Shown here: one piece after another, positions 43,190 to 52,866 of the stretch
Numbering within the stretch: position 1 is the first letter of the stretch
How the letters are laid out: each line of letters begins with the position of its first letter
Origin: Vibrio panuliri
GTDB taxonomy: Bacteria; Pseudomonadota; Gammaproteobacteria; Enterobacterales; Vibrionaceae
Direction: 5' to 3'
Assembly (NCBI RefSeq): GCF_009938205.1
Contig: NZ_AP019655.1
Location: forward strand, 868,001 to 932,000
DNA length: 64,000 nucleotides
The notes under the pieces: generated by a model
Told to the model about the DNA's origin: nothing
Database searches by the model: none
Seen by the model: the letters and a program-made list of their open reading frames with translations, nothing else
Position numbers and translations under genes: made by a program

Positions 43190-45700
43190 TTAAACTATCG
43201 ATGCCAACCCTGACATTGTATATTCGTCGGTGAGAAAACCTTTAGCTTGCTCAAGTAATACCGGTTTACTGATAAAGTAACCTTGGATATATCGACAGCC
43301 CATCTCGCTTAGCAAGTTCAGTTGTTCTTGAGTTTCCACCCCTTCCGCAATCACATCCAACCCCAGTTGCGTTGCTAACATATTGACGGACTGCACCAAA
43401 ACAGCATTGGTTTTGTCGCTTTCAATATTACGAATAAATGAACGATCGATTTTCAGAATATCAACGCTATTCTTCATCAAGTTGGAGAACGAAGCGAAAC
43501 CTGTACCAAAATCATCAAGTGCTAGTTGTAATCCTTTATGACGCAATGAGTGCAGCAGTTCTTGAACTTCTGGCTTATCCTCCAACGGTACAGACTCCGT
43601 GATCTCGATAATAATATCGGATGTACTGAGTCCAAAGCTGTGTAAAATTTCTAATATTGAACAACTCTCGATGCTTTCATCGGTCAACTCGTCTATCGAA
43701 CGATTGACTGAAATCTTCACATCTTGATATCCCAGCCGTTTGAGGTGAGTGAGATCCCGACACACTTGACTCAAAATCAGATCGCCCAGTTGACTGATAT
43801 AACCAAACTCCTCAGCAATAGGAATAAACTCAAATGGGGAAATGACTTCGTCACCTTCAGTCCATCGTGCGAGTGCTTCAAACTTGACGACTTTGTTCTG
43901 CACCAAATCATAAATAGGTTGATATTCAACATGCAGGCGCGCCTCATCAATCGCTTGCTTTAGCTTAATGCCAAGAGTCTCTTTTCTTCCGATATTCTTC
44001 TCCAAAAAGATCGAATAACGTACTGTACTTGGATGGGGTTGCGACTTAGCCGTATCGAGAGCGTAATAAGCTTTTGCCATTAAATGGGTACTGTTGGCCA
44101 TATCTTCTGGCATTGCGTATCCCATGTTTATATGTAACTTCATCAAGCGGCCATCGATGTAAAACGGTTTTTCAACTCGAGTACGGATCTCATCAATCAA
44201 AGTCTCGATGTCGTCGAGGTTGTCAATATGCCATGCGAGAGCAAACTGATCCGCTGCATAACGACAAACACTCACCGCCCCACCGCGGAAATTCCGATAG
44301 AGCTGCAAACCGACATAGCGCAGCACTTTATTGCCGAAACTCTCACCATAAAGGTTGTTGATTGCCGAAAAACGATGAATATCAAGTAACACCACAATCA
44401 GATCTTTGTGCTGATCAAAGTACTGCATAAACTTAGTTCTGGTCTGCAAGCCAGTAAAATCTTGCTTATTCTTGTATTTTAGCAACTCACTTTCCATCAG
44501 CTTCCGGTCGCTGATATCATCAAAAATACCGATGTAATTCTTAACGATACCGTTGTTATCTTTCACCGCAGAAATAGACAATGACTCCGGATAGATCGCG
44601 CCTGTTTTCGCCTTGTTCCATACTTCTCCCGACCAATGTCCAGTTCGCCCTATTTGATGCCACATCGCACTATAAAACTTTTTGTCATGCATACCGGAGC
44701 GGAAAATACTGGGTGATTTCCCATAGACTTCCCCCTGGCTAAATCCAGTGATTTGCTCAGCTTTGGCATTCATGTGTCGGATTCGGTTATCCTCATCGGT
44801 AACAATGACCCCATTGCTGGAAAGCTCAATGACCTTGGTCGCAATCAGATGATTATTCTCCAACTGAGAAAAGTCAGTGATATTTTTTATATTGCCTTCA
44901 ATAGATTTCAGTTCGCCCTTCTCGCTGTATGACTTGTAGAAGGTCAACTCTAATACCAAGCCACACTTGGTATGCTCTTTGTCAATCACCACTTTGCTGA
45001 TTGAACTGGGTGTAATTGCACCAGAAAGAAATTGGGCATAACGTCGAGGAGAACGGAAAATGAAATTTGAAAAGAAAGTATCGAAACTGAGCTGGCAACT
45101 CGCAGCAACAGCAAACATCGATTTTAAGTTGTTTGAGTAAGTAAACTGGTTTGAGGTGACATCCCAATTCCAAGAGCATGATTGTGTAATATGTTCAGAA
45201 CGCTCAAATTGCGCCAGCAGCTGGTTTTTTTCTCGGGTCAGTCGCTGCTGGACTATGGTTTTGCCAATCAGTAAACCCGCAGTGCGCAGCCAAACATCAT
45301 CAAACGTACGTTGTTCTAAAGGTGTGGAATAGAGTAACGCGAGCACACCAACAATGCATCCTTCTTGGTTCAACAACGGCACGCCATAATAGCTCTCTAT
45401 ACCCAGTTCTTGTAGGGCAAAATCATCAGGGAACTGTTGCTGAACATCAGAATTATAACGACAAATGTTCCGATCATTTCTAACATTGTCACAAGGTGTT
45501 CCGACCAAGCTATAACGAATGTTCTTTGCGCGTTTGCCATCAATCAAATAAACCAAAGTGATGGCCTGATTCTGAGCAACATCAAACTCAGCGACAACAC
45601 AATGTGAAGGTTGATATTGAGTGTAGATTTCCTTCAAGCAGCGCCAATAAAGATCGTCTTCGTCATGTGCACGAATGACCTCATTAACAAGTACTTCCAT
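43190..45700 (-). CDS. GAF-PAS-GGDEF-EAL protein, predicted c-di-GMP phosphodiesterase
   Basis: This 836-aa cytoplasmic protein has an N-terminal GAF domain (about 10-155), a PAS-like region, a second PAS with PAC (about 285-405), a GGDEF-like domain (about 410-570) and a C-terminal EAL domain (about 580-825). The GGDEF signature is replaced by YAADQF at 481-486, so cyclase activity should be lost. The EAL site is intact: E608 in KFEALARW, LALDDFGTGFASF, KIDRSF, AEGVET and QGYFISKP. It should therefore degrade c-di-GMP, with input through GAF/PAS. It has no membrane segments. Confidence 0.93.
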   Translation of the reverse strand: MEVLVNEVIRAHDEDDLYWRCLKEIYTQYQPSHCVVAEFDVAQNQAITLVYLIDGKRAKNIRYSLVGTPCDNVRNDRNICRYNSDVQQQFPDDFALQELGIESYYGVPLLNQEGCIVGVLALLYSTPLEQRTFDDVWLRTAGLLIGKTIVQQRLTREKNQLLAQFERSEHITQSCSWNWDVTSNQFTYSNNLKSMFAVAASCQLSFDTFFSNFIFRSPRRYAQFLSGAITPSSISKVVIDKEHTKCGLVLELTFYKSYSEKGELKSIEGNIKNITDFSQLENNHLIATKVIELSSNGVIVTDEDNRIRHMNAKAEQITGFSQGEVYGKSPSIFRSGMHDKKFYSAMWHQIGRTGHWSGEVWNKAKTGAIYPESLSISAVKDNNGIVKNYIGIFDDISDRKLMESELLKYKNKQDFTGLQTRTKFMQYFDQHKDLIVVLLDIHRFSAINNLYGESFGNKVLRYVGLQLYRNFRGGAVSVCRYAADQFALAWHIDNLDDIETLIDEIRTRVEKPFYIDGRLMKLHINMGYAMPEDMANSTHLMAKAYYALDTAKSQPHPSTVRYSIFLEKNIGRKETLGIKLKQAIDEARLHVEYQPIYDLVQNKVVKFEALARWTEGDEVISPFEFIPIAEEFGYISQLGDLILSQVCRDLTHLKRLGYQDVKISVNRSIDELTDESIESCSILEILHSFGLSTSDIIIEITESVPLEDKPEVQELLHSLRHKGLQLALDDFGTGFASFSNLMKNSVDILKIDRSFIRNIESDKTNAVLVQSVNMLATQLGLDVIAEGVETQEQLNLLSEMGCRYIQGYFISKPVLLEQAKGFLTDEYTMSGLASIV

Positions 45701-45892
45701 TGTGAATCTACCCCTATATCAATCTAGTTAAAACTTTAGTGCTATTGACGTTGAATCTATTGGTCTGGGAAACCCATATCAAATCGACTCCAATTACAAC
45801 ATGATAACCTGAATAACAAAATTACCACAATTTTATTACGTCAATTCAGTTATCTATATCAATTTTTTGCTAGATTTTCTCACCCAGTGGTA

Positions 45893-45916
45893 GAGTTTGT
45901 TTCCTTATCTACAAGC
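45893..45916 (+). repeat. Short direct repeat, copy 1
   Basis: This 24-bp segment matches 46134-46157 at 21 of 24 positions, with a shared core TCTACAAGC. The two copies lie 241 bp apart in the 461-bp gap upstream of the EAL gene. The rest of this gap is AT-rich and holds no convincing gene. Confidence 0.5.
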
Positions 45917-46017
45917 TGCGGGGACATGGATCAAATCGATATATAGAAATATCGACTGCTCTATATTTGCTCAGTAAGTCGCGAATCAGTTTACAGTCTG
46001 CCGTGTATCTATAGTCA

Positions 46018-46085
46018 AATTAGCTCTAGATTTAGAATCTCAGAGCATTGTTACTGATTCGAGTACAAGGAAAATTACAACGTGA
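46018..46085. repeat. Vibrio-type intergenic repeat remnant, copy A
   Basis: The stretch from TCTAGAT through CAGAGCATTG, GTACAAGGAAAA and ACGTGAAA aligns with a second copy at 53010-53081 at roughly 70 percent identity with a gap of about a dozen bases. It looks like a degenerate ERIC-like intergenic repeat. Confidence 0.6.
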
Positions 46086-46133
46086 AATGGTTATCTATTT
46101 GCCAGAAAAGTCCCGCAGCAGTCTTACTCCGAA

Positions 46134-46157
46134 GAGTGCGTTTCCTTGTCTACAAGC
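46134..46157 (+). repeat. Short direct repeat, copy 2
   Basis: This copy differs from 45893-45916 at three positions and ends five bases before the stop codon of the S41 peptidase gene. It contains the small palindrome CTTGT-CT-ACAAG. Confidence 0.5.
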
Positions 46158-46161
46158 CAAA

Positions 46162-47238
46162 TCAATTCATCGAACGTTTCATCTCAAGTTGTTCAAGCAT
46201 ATCCTGATGTAGTTGACGAATCACACGTCCGGTAGACAAGTCCATCAACACCTCCGGTGCCAGTCCTTTGTATACAATCGATTCCTGCTGATACCAAATG
46301 CGTTTTTGTGAAGGAATATGCACGGTATAAAGATCCGTTACGTGGTGAGGAACCGGCACGCCGTAGTCTAACGTTCCTTGAGTTCTATGCCCGTAAGTCA
46401 CTACTTTAGGGCTGCCCTTAGTGGCTAAAATGAACTCTTCCGCACTTGACCCTACCCTCTCATCTTGCACTACAAACACGCGCTGAAGATGAGTTAACTG
46501 ATTGTCAGATGCCACCTGGGGCCATGAAAACTCTATCCAAGTATTGGGATACTTTGTCATATCCTCAAGCAAAGCGATAAACAGGTTATAAACCGCTGGA
46601 CTTTGCTCTTTGAGATCACTTTCTACAAGCTGCTGATAGTATCGGGTATTGTCCTCTGATGCGAGAACGTGCCACATGGAATGGTATTCGTGTGTACCTA
46701 TCAGCTCAAGTACGGCGAACATAGCGACAAAGCTACTGCCGTCGTTGCCACGCAGATCAATAATTAACCCTTCGGTATTTTGTAAACGCTGATAGTGCTG
46801 GGAGATTAGCTGTCGCAGGTAGCGATGGTGCTGGTAATCGAAGGATGGCAGACGCAGCAATGCCACATCATCTGACAACCAATCAAACTGAGGAGCTTTT
46901 GCCTGCTCGGCACTTACATCCGGAGGCAACGTTTGGCTATCGTGGGTCAACTCAATATGCATTATCGGGTCTGCAAATGCATCGAGCCAAATATCTAGAT
47001 ACTTAACACATTGCCGCGTTGATACCCCAACTATCTGTTCATCGACTTGGCTTCTAACCAACTCTATATGTGAACGGTCTTTATCTGCAAAGCCTGCATA
47101 GTTCTCTTCTACCGTATTAGAGAGTGTTTGCAATGCATAGTCACAAGAAGCCGTTTGGGCTAAGGAGTAACTCGAATAGAGCGTTAAAAAAGACAACAAC
47201 AATGGACAAACTTTAAACATCATCTCCCCATAAAGCAT
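46162..47238 (-). CDS. S41-family peptidase-like periplasmic protein
   Basis: This protein of about 358 aa has a signal peptide (VCPLLLSFLTLYSSYSLAQ) and a C-terminal-processing-peptidase-like domain. The region GLIIDLRGNDGSSF and the nucleophile segment DERVGSSAEEFILA, with Ser followed by Ala-Glu, fit the S41 catalytic core. No PDZ domain is obvious, so it belongs to the tricorn/CPP-like branch lacking PDZ. The start is ambiguous: ATG 47238 follows a TTG; ATGs at 47223 and 47220 sit right after GGGGAG, too close for the first and tight for the second. The substrate is unknown. Confidence 0.78.
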   Translation of the reverse strand: MLYGEMMFKVCPLLLSFLTLYSSYSLAQTASCDYALQTLSNTVEENYAGFADKDRSHIELVRSQVDEQIVGVSTRQCVKYLDIWLDAFADPIMHIELTHDSQTLPPDVSAEQAKAPQFDWLSDDVALLRLPSFDYQHHRYLRQLISQHYQRLQNTEGLIIDLRGNDGSSFVAMFAVLELIGTHEYHSMWHVLASEDNTRYYQQLVESDLKEQSPAVYNLFIALLEDMTKYPNTWIEFSWPQVASDNQLTHLQRVFVVQDERVGSSAEEFILATKGSPKVVTYGHRTQGTLDYGVPVPHHVTDLYTVHIPSQKRIWYQQESIVYKGLAPEVLMDLSTGRVIRQLHQDMLEQLEMKRSMN

Positions 47239-47522
47239 CAACTGCAGTGATGAATAAGTAGTTTTACTATGAGTGAACGGAATAATAACACGTAATTAAG
47301 ACACGCCAATGCAACCCATTGCATTATTGACAAAATATTACACTTTTCTTTCATTACCATTACACATGGCAAACGCTTGAAGCGACGAGAATAATTGCAA
47401 GCAAAAGAGCATGACTGACAGAGAAACAATCAAGGCAACCTACAACCACTACGGTCTTGAACAAAACGGTCTTTAGGTATCAAATCAGGTGACAAGGACC
47501 GTTTGCCTAACGAATTACGTGA

Positions 47523-48035
47523 TTAATGTTTTACGAAAATCAAATTGTCGGTATCAAACCCACGAGATTGTGCATCTTCAATAAATTGATCAATAACGGA
47601 TTGAGGCACTTGCGGGGTTCTAGCTAACAACCAAAGGTAATCCAGCGTGGGGCCGGAAACAAACGCATACTGGTAGTCTTCCTTGTCTAAACCAAACACA
47701 ACATAAGAGCTGTAAAAGGGCCCAAAAAATGAGACTTGCAAGTGGCCAATGTCATCACGATTGACAAAAAACGCCTTGCCATCCGCTTGTTGCCACGCTT
47801 TTTCTACAGGATCGTAACCACGATTAATCACGGCAACGCCTGATTTTTCAAGCGGTAAGTACTCTGCGGTAACGCGCTCTAATCCCTCTTCAAACGAATG
47901 GTCGAGTCGAGCGATCTCGTACCACTTCCCCTCGTAGCGGCTAAGCTCAAAATTGTCGACGGGTTTCACCCTCTCAGGCATACCTAAACATCCAGACAAC
48001 GACAACATACCTAACAGTACAACCACGAATTTCAT
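47523..48035 (-). CDS. blc: Bacterial lipocalin (outer-membrane lipoprotein)
   Basis: This 170-aa lipoprotein has lipobox LSGC (Cys at about 16) and a lipocalin barrel with the signature RYEGKWYEIARLDHSFE containing the GxW motif, plus YDPVEKAWQQADGKAFF and LWLLARTP. E. coli Blc (177 aa) binds lysophospholipids and is induced at stationary phase. It is monocistronic with gaps of about 280 bp on both sides in which I see no gene. Confidence 0.93.
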   Translation of the reverse strand: MKFVVVLLGMLSLSGCLGMPERVKPVDNFELSRYEGKWYEIARLDHSFEEGLERVTAEYLPLEKSGVAVINRGYDPVEKAWQQADGKAFFVNRDDIGHLQVSFFGPFYSSYVVFGLDKEDYQYAFVSGPTLDYLWLLARTPQVPQSVIDQFIEDAQSRGFDTDNLIFVKH

Positions 48036-48246
48036 AAACTCTCCCTAAATACATTCGCGAACCGAACTATGCAACAATCAAGACAATTAACAATAACAAC
48101 GCACACTGATGCGTTTTTACAAATGATGCACAATACGTACTCCACACTTTAAGGGCTAAGTTGATTTCTTCTTCGCTTAATTTGCCAAGTTTGAAGCATA
48201 TTTGAGATCTAGTTATCACTAATTTAACCGCAACTCTAAAAGTGCA

Positions 48247-48275
48247 GATAAAAAAAGAGGAGCAGCGCTCCTCTA
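48247..48275 (-). terminator. Terminator of the pha operon
   Basis: AGAGGAGC/GCTCCTCT with a 3-nt loop is followed on the minus strand by a run of seven T. It lies about 35 bp after the phaC stop. Confidence 0.92.
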
Positions 48276-48308
48276 ATCATCTTACTACCCTATTAATTAA
48301 TCATACCG

Positions 48309-50099
48309 TCAAGCTTCGCTGGTCTCTTTTGGCTCGACAGGAAGCACCTGCTTAACATACGTTCCCGGCGCACTGCCTAGCACTGGATAGTTTTCACTGC
48401 CTTGCGCAAATGGCTCGATTAACTCATCAGGCGTTGCTCCAACTAGCCACTGGTTCCAATGACCCCACCATGAACCCTCATGATGGCTTGCTGAACCAAG
48501 CCACTCATCAGCGGTATCTTCTAAACTTTCATTGACCCAAAAGCCATACTTGCTTTTATCAGGATGATTGACGATACCCGCAATATGACCGGACTCACCG
48601 AGAACAAAGGTTTTGTTACCACCAACCTTGAGCGCTCCTCGATAAGTACCTTGCCAAAGCGCAATATGGTCTTCTTTAGTAGAAATGAAATAACTTGGGA
48701 TTTTGATCTTATCCAAATCAATCCATACACCACCAATTTTCACGCCTTTATCTTGAACTAGCTTGTTCTCAAGATAGAGCTGACGCAACATAAAGTTGTG
48801 GGTGGGTGCAGTGACGTTGGTACTGTCACTATTCCAATAAAGGAGGTCGAAGTCTACCGGGCTTTGCCCTTTGAGATAGTTATCAACGTAGTAGTTCCAG
48901 TAGAGGCTGTTCTCTCTCAGTAAACTGAAGGTAACGCTGAGCGAGCGCCCATCCATAAACCCTTTTAGGTTGTTTTGAACTTCAATGGCATTGATGATCG
49001 GTTCATTAATATACGCCCCAACCTCACCCGGTTGAGAGAAGTCCAGCAAAGTGGTAAAGAAGGTGGCACTCTTAATACGTTTTTTCATCCGCTTCGCGGC
49101 ATAGTAGGCCACTGTAGATGCCAGTACAGTCCCGCCGATGCAGTAACCTGCTGCATTGATCTGCGGCTGCCCCGTAATCTCCTCAATCGCAGAGACCGCT
49201 TTTACCACCCCTTCAGTCACATAGTCACCAAAGTCGACGCTTCGCAGCTCAACGCCAGGGTTTCGCCACGAAATCATAAACACACAGTGTCCCTGATTAA
49301 GTAGCCAACGAACCATTGAGTTCTTCTCACGTAAATCGAGTATGTAATACTTGTTCACGAATGGAGGCACAATTAATAACGGCGTTTTATGCACCTTTTC
49401 GGTGAGCGGTCGGTACTGGATCAGTTCAAACAACTCATTTTGATACACGACATCACCCGGTGTGTTCGCAATATCTTCACCAACACGAAATGCGTTATTG
49501 TTTGTCATGCGAACTTTGAGGATATCAGAGCTCGCATCCAGATCACTTTTCAGTTGATCCAGACCAGCCAGCAAGTTTTCGCCATTTCGTTCGATGGTAA
49601 GCTTTAGAAGCTCAGGGTTAGTCGCGATAAAATTACTCGGTGAAAGCGCATTGATGGCTTGTCGAGAGAAAAAGGCCAACCGCTCCTTTGTCTTATCATC
49701 AATGCCTTCAATACTGTTGATAGTATCGAGGTAGGTTTTACCAAACAGCAAATAGGATTGCTTGATAAAATTGAACACCAACTCGTTACGCCAGCTATCG
49801 TTACTAAACCGTTTATCTCCCTTTTCAGCTTCTACAATACAATCTGTATTGCCAGCCAACACCACGTTTTGCCAAATATCTAGCTGCTGCTTCCACCACT
49901 GAGCTTGGACTTCCATTAGCGCTGTCGGTTGATTTGCCGCTTTTTCAAACAACAATGCCGTATCTTCAAAGTTGACTTCTTGCATTGCCTTATTAAACGG
50001 GGTATTTACGGATGCCCTGTTGAGCTCTAGATCCTCCCACCACTTTTGATTGGTTTCTTGGAGCTTAACAAGGTAATCCGAAAAGAAGTGTTGAAACAT
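48309..50099 (-). CDS. phaC: Class I poly(3-hydroxyalkanoate) synthase
   Basis: This 596-aa enzyme polymerises (R)-3-hydroxybutyryl-CoA to PHB on granule surfaces. The lipase-like box with catalytic Cys320 is in AGYCIGGTVLA; the catalytic Asp lies in the later FISTKEDHIALW region and the His in GESGHIAGIVN. The length of about 590 and lack of a PhaE partner make it class I. It is the last gene of phaB-phaA-phaP-phaC, 59 bp after phaP. Confidence 0.97.
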   Translation of the reverse strand: MFQHFFSDYLVKLQETNQKWWEDLELNRASVNTPFNKAMQEVNFEDTALLFEKAANQPTALMEVQAQWWKQQLDIWQNVVLAGNTDCIVEAEKGDKRFSNDSWRNELVFNFIKQSYLLFGKTYLDTINSIEGIDDKTKERLAFFSRQAINALSPSNFIATNPELLKLTIERNGENLLAGLDQLKSDLDASSDILKVRMTNNNAFRVGEDIANTPGDVVYQNELFELIQYRPLTEKVHKTPLLIVPPFVNKYYILDLREKNSMVRWLLNQGHCVFMISWRNPGVELRSVDFGDYVTEGVVKAVSAIEEITGQPQINAAGYCIGGTVLASTVAYYAAKRMKKRIKSATFFTTLLDFSQPGEVGAYINEPIINAIEVQNNLKGFMDGRSLSVTFSLLRENSLYWNYYVDNYLKGQSPVDFDLLYWNSDSTNVTAPTHNFMLRQLYLENKLVQDKGVKIGGVWIDLDKIKIPSYFISTKEDHIALWQGTYRGALKVGGNKTFVLGESGHIAGIVNHPDKSKYGFWVNESLEDTADEWLGSASHHEGSWWGHWNQWLVGATPDELIEPFAQGSENYPVLGSAPGTYVKQVLPVEPKETSEA

Positions 50100-50158
50100 G
50101 TGAGACTCCTTAGATCGGAAAAAAGCCGCCTAAGAAAGGCGGCAAGCTTAGTCAGTGT

Positions 50159-50506
50159 CTATGCGGGATTCACTGTCTTAAGGTTTTCCGATGTAAGCTT
50201 CTCTACATCCTCTTTGAATTCTTTGGCGATACTTTGCAGCTTATTGCTGTCATCCATCATCTGCTGAGACAGCTTAGAAAGTACCGTAAGTTGCTGAGAG
50301 TTAAACGTCGCGAGTGATGGCGCGTCTTTGATTTCACTTGCCGCTTTCATTTGTGTCAAACCCATCTCACTGTATGTGCGCATGGCGTTTAGTTGCAGTT
50401 CAGTGACAACTTCAACGTTTTTTGTCACCAACTTATTGAACTTGATGTACGGCTCAAGTTGTTTTTCAGTTTGATCGCTAAAGTTTTTAAAAAAATCAGT
50501 ATACAT
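50159..50506 (-). CDS. phaP: Phasin (PHB granule-associated protein)
   Basis: This 115-aa helical protein of the phasin_2 type coats PHB granules. The segment YTDFFKNFSDQTEKQLEPY and the following amphipathic helices rich in Gln, Lys and Leu are typical. AGGAGTTAGCAAA before the ATG at 50506 fixes the start; the open frame extends further upstream into phaA but is not used. It lies between phaA and phaC, as usual for Vibrio pha operons. Confidence 0.93.
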   Translation of the reverse strand: MYTDFFKNFSDQTEKQLEPYIKFNKLVTKNVEVVTELQLNAMRTYSEMGLTQMKAASEIKDAPSLATFNSQQLTVLSKLSQQMMDDSNKLQSIAKEFKEDVEKLTSENLKTVNPA

Positions 50507-50531
50507 TTTGCTAACTCCTAGTTTTCTTGAA

Positions 50532-51746
50532 TTAATTCCATTCGACAGATTTAACGATAACAGCGGTGCCCATGCCCCCGCCCACACATAGAGAGGCAAC
50601 GCCGTACTGGCCGCTACTTCGATTAAGTTCATGTATTAAGGTAACGAGAATTCGATTGCCTGACGCCCCCAGCGGATGACCTAATGCTATCGCTCCACCG
50701 TTCTTGTTTGCTTTGTCTAAGATCTCAGTAACGGATAGCCCATGTTGGTCTGCCAACTGATGGATAACGCCCAGCGCTTGCCCCGCAAACGCCTCGTTAA
50801 GCTCATAGACATCAATATCGTGAGCCGTAATCTCTGCTTTAGACAAGGCTTTAGTTACCGCTGGCACCGGGCCTAAGCCCATAATGCTTGGGTCGATGCC
50901 GGCTTGTGCATGGCTGACGACCTCCGCGATAGGACGCAAACCGTGTTTCTCCACCGCCGACTCGCTAGCAAGAATAATCGCACTGGCACCATCGTTGATG
51001 CCTGATGCATTGCCAGCCGTTACGCTGCCCTCCTTATCAAAGGCGGGACGCAGTTTTCGTAAACCTTCAAGGGTTGCGTTAGCTTTGGGATACTCATCGG
51101 TATCAAACGTCACGATTTCTCGACGCTGCTTTACCTCAACAGGCGCAATTTCCGCGACAAACTTGCCGGCCTCTATCGCCGCCACTGCTTTTTGCTGGCT
51201 TTCCAACGCATAATGGTCTTGTTGCTCACGAGTCAAGCCCACTTCTTTCACCACATTCTCTGCTGTCACGCCCATGTGATATTGATTAAACACGTCAGTC
51301 AAACCATCATTGATCAACAAGTCTGTCAGTGACATGTTGCCCATCTTGTGCCCATCACGAATCTGGCTCGGTACAATAAAAGGAATTTGCGACATCACTT
51401 CAACACCCGCCGCAACGATAATCTCTCCATCTCCAGAGCGAATATGACTCACCGCATCCATGACGGTTTTCATGCCACTACCACATACCATATTCAGTGA
51501 GTAGGCTGGTGTTGTATCGGGAATACCGGCATAAATGGCGGCTTGACGTCCAACACTCATCCCTTGCCCTGCTCCAATTACGTTACCAACGATCACTTCA
51601 TCCACTAAGCCTGCTGCAACGTTTGCCTCTTCTAACGCCGCTTTGATCGCTACCGCCGCTAAATCACCCGCGCTGATATTTTTTAATGAACCACCAAACG
51701 CGCCAATGGGAGTTCGTTTTGCCGAAACTACATATACTTTTTCCAC
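50532..51746 (-). CDS. phaA: Acetyl-CoA acetyltransferase (beta-ketothiolase)
   Basis: This 404-aa thiolase condenses two acetyl-CoA to acetoacetyl-CoA for PHB synthesis. The acyl-acceptor Cys88 (NMVCGSGMK), the GHPLGASGNR His and the C-terminal SLCVGGGMG Cys are intact. The start is GTG at 51746 with AAGGGG 6-7 bp upstream; the frame extends 11 codons further without a ribosome site. It starts 10 bp after the phaB stop. Confidence 0.96.
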   Translation of the reverse strand: MEKVYVVSAKRTPIGAFGGSLKNISAGDLAAVAIKAALEEANVAAGLVDEVIVGNVIGAGQGMSVGRQAAIYAGIPDTTPAYSLNMVCGSGMKTVMDAVSHIRSGDGEIIVAAGVEVMSQIPFIVPSQIRDGHKMGNMSLTDLLINDGLTDVFNQYHMGVTAENVVKEVGLTREQQDHYALESQQKAVAAIEAGKFVAEIAPVEVKQRREIVTFDTDEYPKANATLEGLRKLRPAFDKEGSVTAGNASGINDGASAIILASESAVEKHGLRPIAEVVSHAQAGIDPSIMGLGPVPAVTKALSKAEITAHDIDVYELNEAFAGQALGVIHQLADQHGLSVTEILDKANKNGGAIALGHPLGASGNRILVTLIHELNRSSGQYGVASLCVGGGMGTAVIVKSVEWN

Positions 51747-51756
51747 AGCCAACCCC

Positions 51757-52497
51757 TTATTGCATGTGCAAGCCGCCATTCACAGACAAGGTTTCGCCTG
51801 TAATGTATGCGCCTGCATCACTAATTAAAAAACTGACTGCTTTTGCAATTTCATCGGACGCGGCGAGGCGCCCCATCGGAATTTGCCCTTTGATAAAATC
51901 CAGAGTTTCCGGCTTCATCATCTCTACCATCGGAGTCATGGTATAACCTGGAGCCACAGCGTTTACCGTCACACCACTTCGTGCACCTTCTGCGGCTAGC
52001 GCTTTGGTAAAACCGATCATGCCCGCCTTAGCAGCACTGTAGTTAGTCTGCCCAAATTGACCTTTAATCCCGTTAACTGACGAAATATTGATGACTCGCC
52101 CACCGCCTTTCTCGCACATTGGCGCGAAAAGAGGTTGAGTTACGTTAAACACACTGTTTAGGTTGGTATCAATCACATCTTTCCAAGATTGGGCGGTCAT
52201 TTTTTTGAATACGCCATCTTTGGTGATTCCCGCATTATTGATAACCACATCCACGGTTCCTTCGTCTTCTAGCAACTGCCTCAGTCGTTCAGCACATTGT
52301 TGTGTATCAGTGACATCAAGCTCGAATAAACGCACTTGGTCAGAAGTAAATTTATTTACTTCAAACCATTTTTGCGCACACTCTCGTTTGCCGGTTGAGT
52401 GAGTGGCGATAACTCTGTAACCATCTTTCACTAACTGAGAGGTAATTGCAGATCCAATCCCGCCTTTTGACCCTGTGATCAAAGCGATCTTTTCCAT
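51757..52497 (-). CDS. phaB: Acetoacetyl-CoA reductase
   Basis: This 246-aa short-chain dehydrogenase reduces acetoacetyl-CoA to (R)-3-hydroxybutyryl-CoA with NADPH. The cofactor loop ITGSKGGIGSAI, NNAGITKDGVF, the catalytic Ser/Tyr/Lys (ISSVNG, TNYSAAKAG) and the C-terminal SVNGGLHMQ are typical of PhaB. GGAG precedes the ATG. It is the first gene of the operon, with a 645-bp upstream region. Confidence 0.96.
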   Translation of the reverse strand: MEKIALITGSKGGIGSAITSQLVKDGYRVIATHSTGKRECAQKWFEVNKFTSDQVRLFELDVTDTQQCAERLRQLLEDEGTVDVVINNAGITKDGVFKKMTAQSWKDVIDTNLNSVFNVTQPLFAPMCEKGGGRVINISSVNGIKGQFGQTNYSAAKAGMIGFTKALAAEGARSGVTVNAVAPGYTMTPMVEMMKPETLDFIKGQIPMGRLAASDEIAKAVSFLISDAGAYITGETLSVNGGLHMQ

Positions 52498-52866
52498 TTA
52501 AGACTCCATGTCTAACAGCAAGTTAATTACAAATGTGAAGTAATCACGCATATGAAGAATATGCGTAAATTATTAATATTTGTTAGTGCCGATATATTTC
52601 GACTTCCTTTATATTTAAAACTAATCGGCAATTGTGACACTTCAAATAATTTTCCAAAAAATGTATCCAAAGTTGAGCAAGATCTCATTAGGCTGAAATG
52701 TTATATCAATGTTAAATCTGAGTAACCCATTGAATTAAAATAAATATTTAAATTAAAACTGCTAAGACCAGCAGTGCAAGCCAATGATAAATAATGACTT
52801 TTTATTTCGCAGCTTTATTTCATCATTTCCTTGTTCATTTCACTTTCTATCAAGCACTTATCATGA
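52498..52866. other. AT-rich intergenic region upstream of phaB
   Basis: No ORF with a ribosome site is visible. There is one short dyad, ACTGCT-N6-AGCAGT at 52758-52775, in otherwise AT-rich sequence. Together with the stretch to 53142 it forms a 645-bp gap that probably holds the pha promoter and control sites. Confidence 0.5.

Noticed and set aside
46082..46207. 41-codon GTG ORF after CAAGGAAAA in repeat copy A
   Set aside because: It lies in a degenerate repeat and overlaps the end of the S41 gene on the other strand; the peptide has no protein-like pattern and the frame is not shared with repeat copy B.
47238..47429. 63-aa minus-strand ORF upstream of the S41 gene
   Set aside because: No ribosome site, Cys-rich random composition, and overlap with the likely S41 promoter.
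47464..47507. AAACGGTC...GACCGTTT long-loop dyad downstream of blc
   Set aside because: The loop is about 30 nt with no T-tract; termination or binding cannot be supported.
50507..50632. N-terminal extension of phaP into phaA
   Set aside because: AGGAG is correctly placed before the ATG at 50506 and the extension has no phasin similarity.
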